A DNA stretch of 64,000 nucleotides from Spirochaetaceae bacterium. Lineage in GTDB: Bacteria; Spirochaetota; Spirochaetia; DSM-27196; PWMO01. Location: contig REDW01000104.1 in the NCBI GenBank assembly GCA_007693325.1, positions 1-64,000 on the forward strand. The letters run 5' to 3'. The position numbers and the translations under genes are program-made. Of the stretch, positions 60,241 through 64,000 are shown piece after piece; the stretch's first letter is position 1, and every line of letters begins with the position of its first letter. A model generated the notes under the pieces. It saw only the letters and a program-made list of their open reading frames with translations. It did no database searches and was not told where the DNA came from.

Positions 60241-63200
60241 ATGAAAAAGCTCGCACTGGTAGTTTCAATCTCGATTGTCTCGCTGCTCGCGATAGCCGGT
60301 ATGGCGGGGCTGCTGGCGCTGCATCCGTGGGTGCAGTTGCAGCTGTTGCGGCAGCTCTTTGACGGAATGGCCCAGCGCTCGGATACCCGTATCGAAATCA
60401 CCGAGGTGCAGGGCGGCTTGTCCGGTGAAGTCTGGTTTTCCGGGTTGCGCGTCAGTGAGCCCGACGGACAGACCATGGTTGCGGTGGATCGTGGCCGCGG
60501 AGTCATCGATTTGCGTGCGCTGTTTGACCGCACGGTGGATATCTCGTCGTTGACTCTGGTTGGAGTGCAGCTGCATCTGCGCAACGGAGAAACGCTCAAC
60601 ATTGTCGAGTTTGGCGAGTCGCTGGCGGTACGCTCGCCGGCCGAACGCGAGGCCCTGGAAATCGAGCCGTGGAGCGTCAGGTTTGGCAACATTGAGCTGT
60701 CCGACGCCCGTGTGAGCTACAGCCGGCAGCAAGGTGATGTCCAGCCGCTGCGTTTTGACGGCGTGCGGTTACAGGCGTCCGAACTTGAAATAGACCGTGG
60801 GCAATTGTTGCTGGATGTTCGCCGTCTGTCTTTGCAGGATTTCAACGGGTTGAGTCTCGAGCACGGTGAGCTGTTGCTTATGCTCGACCAGCGCAGCGCG
60901 CGCGTTGACCACCTGTTGCTGGCCGGTGCCGACTCGACTGTGCGCGCCGCGTTCTCGCTGAGTGCCGCGCCCGACGAGGGCTCCGGCCATGAGCGCGATG
61001 CGGACCGGCCGCAGTTAGTCGGCGGCAACAGTCTGCTGTCGGCAACGGTGTACGACACCCGCGTAGCAGCTGCGGATCTGGAGCAGATGCTGCCCTTGCT
61101 GCCGGAACAGCTACGCGATGCACTGCAGGGTGCCGACTTTGCCGTCAGCGGGTCGGTGTTTGGCACGCTCGATGACCTGCAGGTTCCGCTCATCGACATC
61201 TCGCTGGATGAACGCAACCGGTTCAGCGCGCGCGGTGAGCTGCAGGGCCTGGTGACATCTGAGCAACTATCGTACAGCGTGAGCATCGACCAGCTGCAGT
61301 TCGACCGTGAGCGGCTGCAGCGCCTGGGCGTGGATACGCGTCAGCTGCCCGTGCTGCTGCCCGACTGGGTGAGTATCTCGGGTACGTTGAGCGGGTCGCG
61401 CTACTGGCTGGAGGCGGACCTTGCCGGAGACAGCAGTGCTGGACACGCCGGCCTGCAGGGCGAGATCCATCCGTTGCAGGAGTGGCCCGATACTCCGCTT
61501 GGGGCTCCACTGGCCCACGCTCTGCGCGCCCGGGTTACGTTTGGTGAAGAGCTGGATGCAAGCCTTGAGGCCGACGTCAACCAGCGGGTCGATGCTGCGC
61601 AGTATCGTGGATCGGTCGAGGTGGCGCACGCTGACCTGGAGCGCCTTGGACTGGCCGGCGGGCCGCTGCAGTTGCGTGGTGAAGCGCTATTCGATGTCTC
61701 GATTCTCCACCTGAGCGAGTTCAGTGCTGAGATGACGCTGGAGAATCTGCTGCTGCGCGAACAAGAGCGCGAACACCGTTTGAACACGCTCTCACTGACC
61801 GCGTATAGTGCAGCGGAGGGATCACGCCACGATTCGCGACTGAATGTGGATTCTGACGTATTGCAGGTGCGTTTCAGTTCAGATCTGCGGTTTGATGCTC
61901 TGAGCGATAATCTGCAGCAGCACCTGCAGCGCTATTTTGTCTTGCCGGGCGCCGAGATCCCCGAGCGCCCCGACGGCAGCATCGACCTGGCCATTGACCT
62001 GAATGAGCCGTTATCGCTGCTGGTGCCGCTGATTCCCGAGCTCAGCGCGCTGTCGACTGCGCACGCGCGCATGAGTTACGACGGCTCCAGTGGAAACCTT
62101 GCCGCGGAGCTGGATGTTCAGCAGATAGCGGTAGCAGAGTTTAACGCGCAGGACCTGAGGCTGGAGGTTTCCAGCGGCCCGCGCGTGTTGCTCTACGAGA
62201 TAAGCGCGTCCCGCTTTGACGCTGCTGATCAGCGGTTTCACCAGCCTCGGCTAAGAGGTGACGCCCGGGGCAACACGCTGTCGGCGTATCTGGTGCTGGA
62301 CGATGAACAGGAAGCAGAGCTGTTACGCGGCGGCGCGCGTGCGCGCGTCGAGGACCGCAGCCTTGTGGTTCAATTTGAGCCGCAGCAGCTGATGGTGCGG
62401 GAGCACCGTTGGCAGATCAACGACGATCATCAGGTTCATATTGCAGCGGACGGTGTTCGCTTTGACAATCTGCGTCTGGAGAAGGAGCAGTCCGCCATAT
62501 CGATTCACTCGCGCACGCTGGATGAAGATCCCTTCCCGCCGATCGATATCGAGTTCAGCGATTTCGATATTTCCACCGTCATCGCCCTGCTCAATCAGGA
62601 TGCAGACGCCTATTCGGGCGCCCTGGACGGGATCGCCACGCTCTACTTTGCCGAACAGCAACCGTTGATGATTGCAGCCGATATGCGCGGACGGGACCTG
62701 GTGCTGGCGTCACGCGAAGTCGGTAACCTGGTGCTCGAGGCTGAATACGAGGACGGCCTCTCGCGCTTCCGCGTTGAGGTGAGCAAGGACGACAACCTGG
62801 CCGAAGCCGGCGGCTGGTTTGATCCCGGCGAACAACGAGGCGAGGTGAACGTAGTCTTGTCCCGGCTCGACATCGAGTATCTCTCGGGCTACATCCCCGA
62901 TGAACTGTCTGACACCAGTGGCTACATCAGCGGAGAGATAACCGCAGGCGGCACAATTGGAGCTCCGGATATCAGCGGCACGATAGCGTTTCGCGATGCC
63001 GGTTTTATGGTGTCTCAGCTCGGTACGTCTTTCAGCGTTGGAGACGAGACAATTGAGATCGCGGGAAACGAAGTACGTTTTGCCGGCTTCAGTGTTCGCG
63101 ATCGCGGCGGTAACCGCGTCACGGTGGACGGCAGCATCAGCCTGGCGCCAGATCCGCGGGATATCACCCTCGACCTGGGCATACGGACCGACCGGTTCCA

Positions 63201-64000
63201 GATTCTGGATACCACGGCGCGCGATAACCCGCGCTTCTGGGGTCGGCTGGTGATCGACAGTGATCTGCGCCTCAGTGGCTCGCTTGCCGAACCGCGGGCT
63301 CTTGGCGACATCGGGTTGCAGCAGGGAAGCTCGGTTACCCTGGTGTTGCCCGACCCCGGCGCTATGGTCGGTGAAGCCGAGGGGGTAGTGCGGTTTCGCG
63401 ACAGAGACGCTGTAGACGGGCTGCCACAGGAGATCGAGCCGGCGCAGACGGTCTTCACCGGCGTGGATGTGACCACCAATCTGCGAGTGGACAGCTCAAC
63501 GCTGGTGGAACTGATAGTTGACCAGCGCAGCGGTGACCGTCTGCGAATGCGCGGCGGTGGCGAGTTGAGTCTTGGCATCGACCCGACCGGCACCCTGAGC
63601 CTGGCCGGGCGATACGAAATCAGCGAAGGAAGCTATACGCTCTCGTTCTACAACATCACGCGCCGTGAGTTCGCAATTGCCTCCGGCAGTAGTGTGGTAT
63701 GGACCGGCGATCCGCTGGAGGCAACGCTGGATGTACGCGCATCGTACACCGTGAGAACCTCGGTGGCACCGCTGCTTGCGCCTGCCGCCGCTGTCCAGGA
63801 GCCGGAGGCCGGGCCTGCGATAACCGGAGACCTGCAGTTTCAGGTGGTACTGAGCATGCAGGGCAGTCTGATGCAGCCCGAGATCGAGTTTTCGATCGAC
63901 ATGCCGCCGCGGGAGCGCTCCGCGATGGGTGGCGCTCCGTACGCCGCGGTACAGCAGATAAACCAGAACGAGTCACGGCGCAATACGCAGGCGTTTTCGC
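60241..64000 (+). CDS. tamB: TamB-like (AsmA/DUF490) translocation and assembly protein, 5' part
   Basis: The frame is open from ATG 60241 past the window end, at least 1253 codons, so the stop lies outside. An N-terminal signal anchor (LALVVSISIVSLLAIAGMAG) is followed by a long repetitive beta-rich body (blocks such as DLRALFDRTVDISSLTLVGV) and the start of the C-terminal DUF490 domain (GRYEISEGSYTLSFYNITRR; QINQNESRRNTQAF). TamB-type proteins bridge inner and outer membrane and move phospholipids or help assemble outer-membrane proteins. A second AsmA-like or an Omp85 partner might follow. Confidence 0.88.
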   Translation, partial: MKKLALVVSISIVSLLAIAGMAGLLALHPWVQLQLLRQLFDGMAQRSDTRIEITEVQGGLSGEVWFSGLRVSEPDGQTMVAVDRGRGVIDLRALFDRTVDISSLTLVGVQLHLRNGETLNIVEFGESLAVRSPAEREALEIEPWSVRFGNIELSDARVSYSRQQGDVQPLRFDGVRLQASELEIDRGQLLLDVRRLSLQDFNGLSLEHGELLLMLDQRSARVDHLLLAGADSTVRAAFSLSAAPDEGSGHERDADRPQLVGGNSLLSATVYDTRVAAADLEQMLPLLPEQLRDALQGADFAVSGSVFGTLDDLQVPLIDISLDERNRFSARGELQGLVTSEQLSYSVSIDQLQFDRERLQRLGVDTRQLPVLLPDWVSISGTLSGSRYWLEADLAGDSSAGHAGLQGEIHPLQEWPDTPLGAPLAHALRARVTFGEELDASLEADVNQRVDAAQYRGSVEVAHADLERLGLAGGPLQLRGEALFDVSILHLSEFSAEMTLENLLLREQEREHRLNTLSLTAYSAAEGSRHDSRLNVDSDVLQVRFSSDLRFDALSDNLQQHLQRYFVLPGAEIPERPDGSIDLAIDLNEPLSLLVPLIPELSALSTAHARMSYDGSSGNLAAELDVQQIAVAEFNAQDLRLEVSSGPRVLLYEISASRFDAADQRFHQPRLRGDARGNTLSAYLVLDDEQEAELLRGGARARVEDRSLVVQFEPQQLMVREHRWQINDDHQVHIAADGVRFDNLRLEKEQSAISIHSRTLDEDPFPPIDIEFSDFDISTVIALLNQDADAYSGALDGIATLYFAEQQPLMIAADMRGRDLVLASREVGNLVLEAEYEDGLSRFRVEVSKDDNLAEAGGWFDPGEQRGEVNVVLSRLDIEYLSGYIPDELSDTSGYISGEITAGGTIGAPDISGTIAFRDAGFMVSQLGTSFSVGDETIEIAGNEVRFAGFSVRDRGGNRVTVDGSISLAPDPRDITLDLGIRTDRFQILDTTARDNPRFWGRLVIDSDLRLSGSLAEPRALGDIGLQQGSSVTLVLPDPGAMVGEAEGVVRFRDRDAVDGLPQEIEPAQTVFTGVDVTTNLRVDSSTLVELIVDQRSGDRLRMRGGGELSLGIDPTGTLSLAGRYEISEGSYTLSFYNITRREFAIASGSSVVWTGDPLEATLDVRASYTVRTSVAPLLAPAAAVQEPEAGPAITGDLQFQVVLSMQGSLMQPEIEFSIDMPPRERSAMGGAPYAAVQQINQNESRRNTQAFS

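Overview
This 64 kb window is a gene-dense, high-GC stretch of a spirochaete chromosome. The evidence for a spirochaete is direct. It holds two FlaB-type core flagellins (40118-42093), two FlaA-type sheath proteins with signal peptides (51427-52880), and a flgN-flgK-flgL-fliW-csrA cluster next to flaG and fliD. Several PilZ, TPR and lipoprotein genes look typical of the phylum. Gluconeogenic and storage functions (2-oxoacid:ferredoxin oxidoreductase, methylmalonyl-CoA mutase, glycogen synthesis) suggest a free-living member of the Spirochaetales rather than a reduced-genome parasite. That placement is inference.

Layout. 1-1500 is a small accessory patch: the tail of a PIN toxin, a broken DUF4143-type ATPase, an intact vapBC pair and a tandem palindrome. 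1573-7879 is central carbon metabolism: korDABC on the + strand converges on a methylmalonyl-CoA mutase operon (mutase large and small subunits, MeaB, epimerase) on the - strand, so both units act on succinyl-CoA. 7949-20312 is envelope and secretion: a DUF115 protein, an FtsI-like PBP, signal peptidase I, a LysM/M23 peptidase, SecA, a lipoprotein and the NAD(P)HX repair enzyme. 20317-29644 holds a NUDIX hydrolase, glgC and glgA around a yprA/yprB-like (MrfA/MrfB) repair pair, a GNAT and a GH3 glycosidase. 29765-44381 is motility: flgN, flgK, flgL, fliW and csrA on +, and flaB, flaB, flaG, fliD, PilZ and tsaE/tsaB on -, followed by TPR and PilZ genes. 44432-50386 is housekeeping: a PfkB kinase, zapA, zapB, rplT, rpmI, infC, metX and metW. 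50383-64000 holds a lipoprotein, flaA1 and flaA2, TatD, an acyl-CoA ligase, a GAF/HD-GYP phosphodiesterase, YbaK, PdxA with a DUF1537 kinase, dCMP deaminase and the start of a TamB gene cut by the window edge.

Three regulatory patterns stand out. (1) Both flaB leaders carry a hairpin with a GGA loop 11-12 nt upstream of a GGA-containing Shine-Dalgarno, the architecture expected for CsrA repression, and fliW-csrA lie 6 kb away. (2) Several genes (vapB, secA, glgC, the HD-GYP gene) have a -35/-10 promoter whose -10 box ends exactly 6 nt before the start codon, with no Shine-Dalgarno, so leaderless mRNAs are predicted; metX and a PilZ gene have predicted leaders of only about 4-5 nt. (3) tsaE and tsaB appear to start at CTG codons inside CTGA stop/start overlaps. 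Many convergent gene pairs overlap at their 3' ends by 8-26 nt, leaving no room for ordinary intrinsic terminators between them.

No rRNA, tRNA, CRISPR array, insertion sequence or prophage was recognised.
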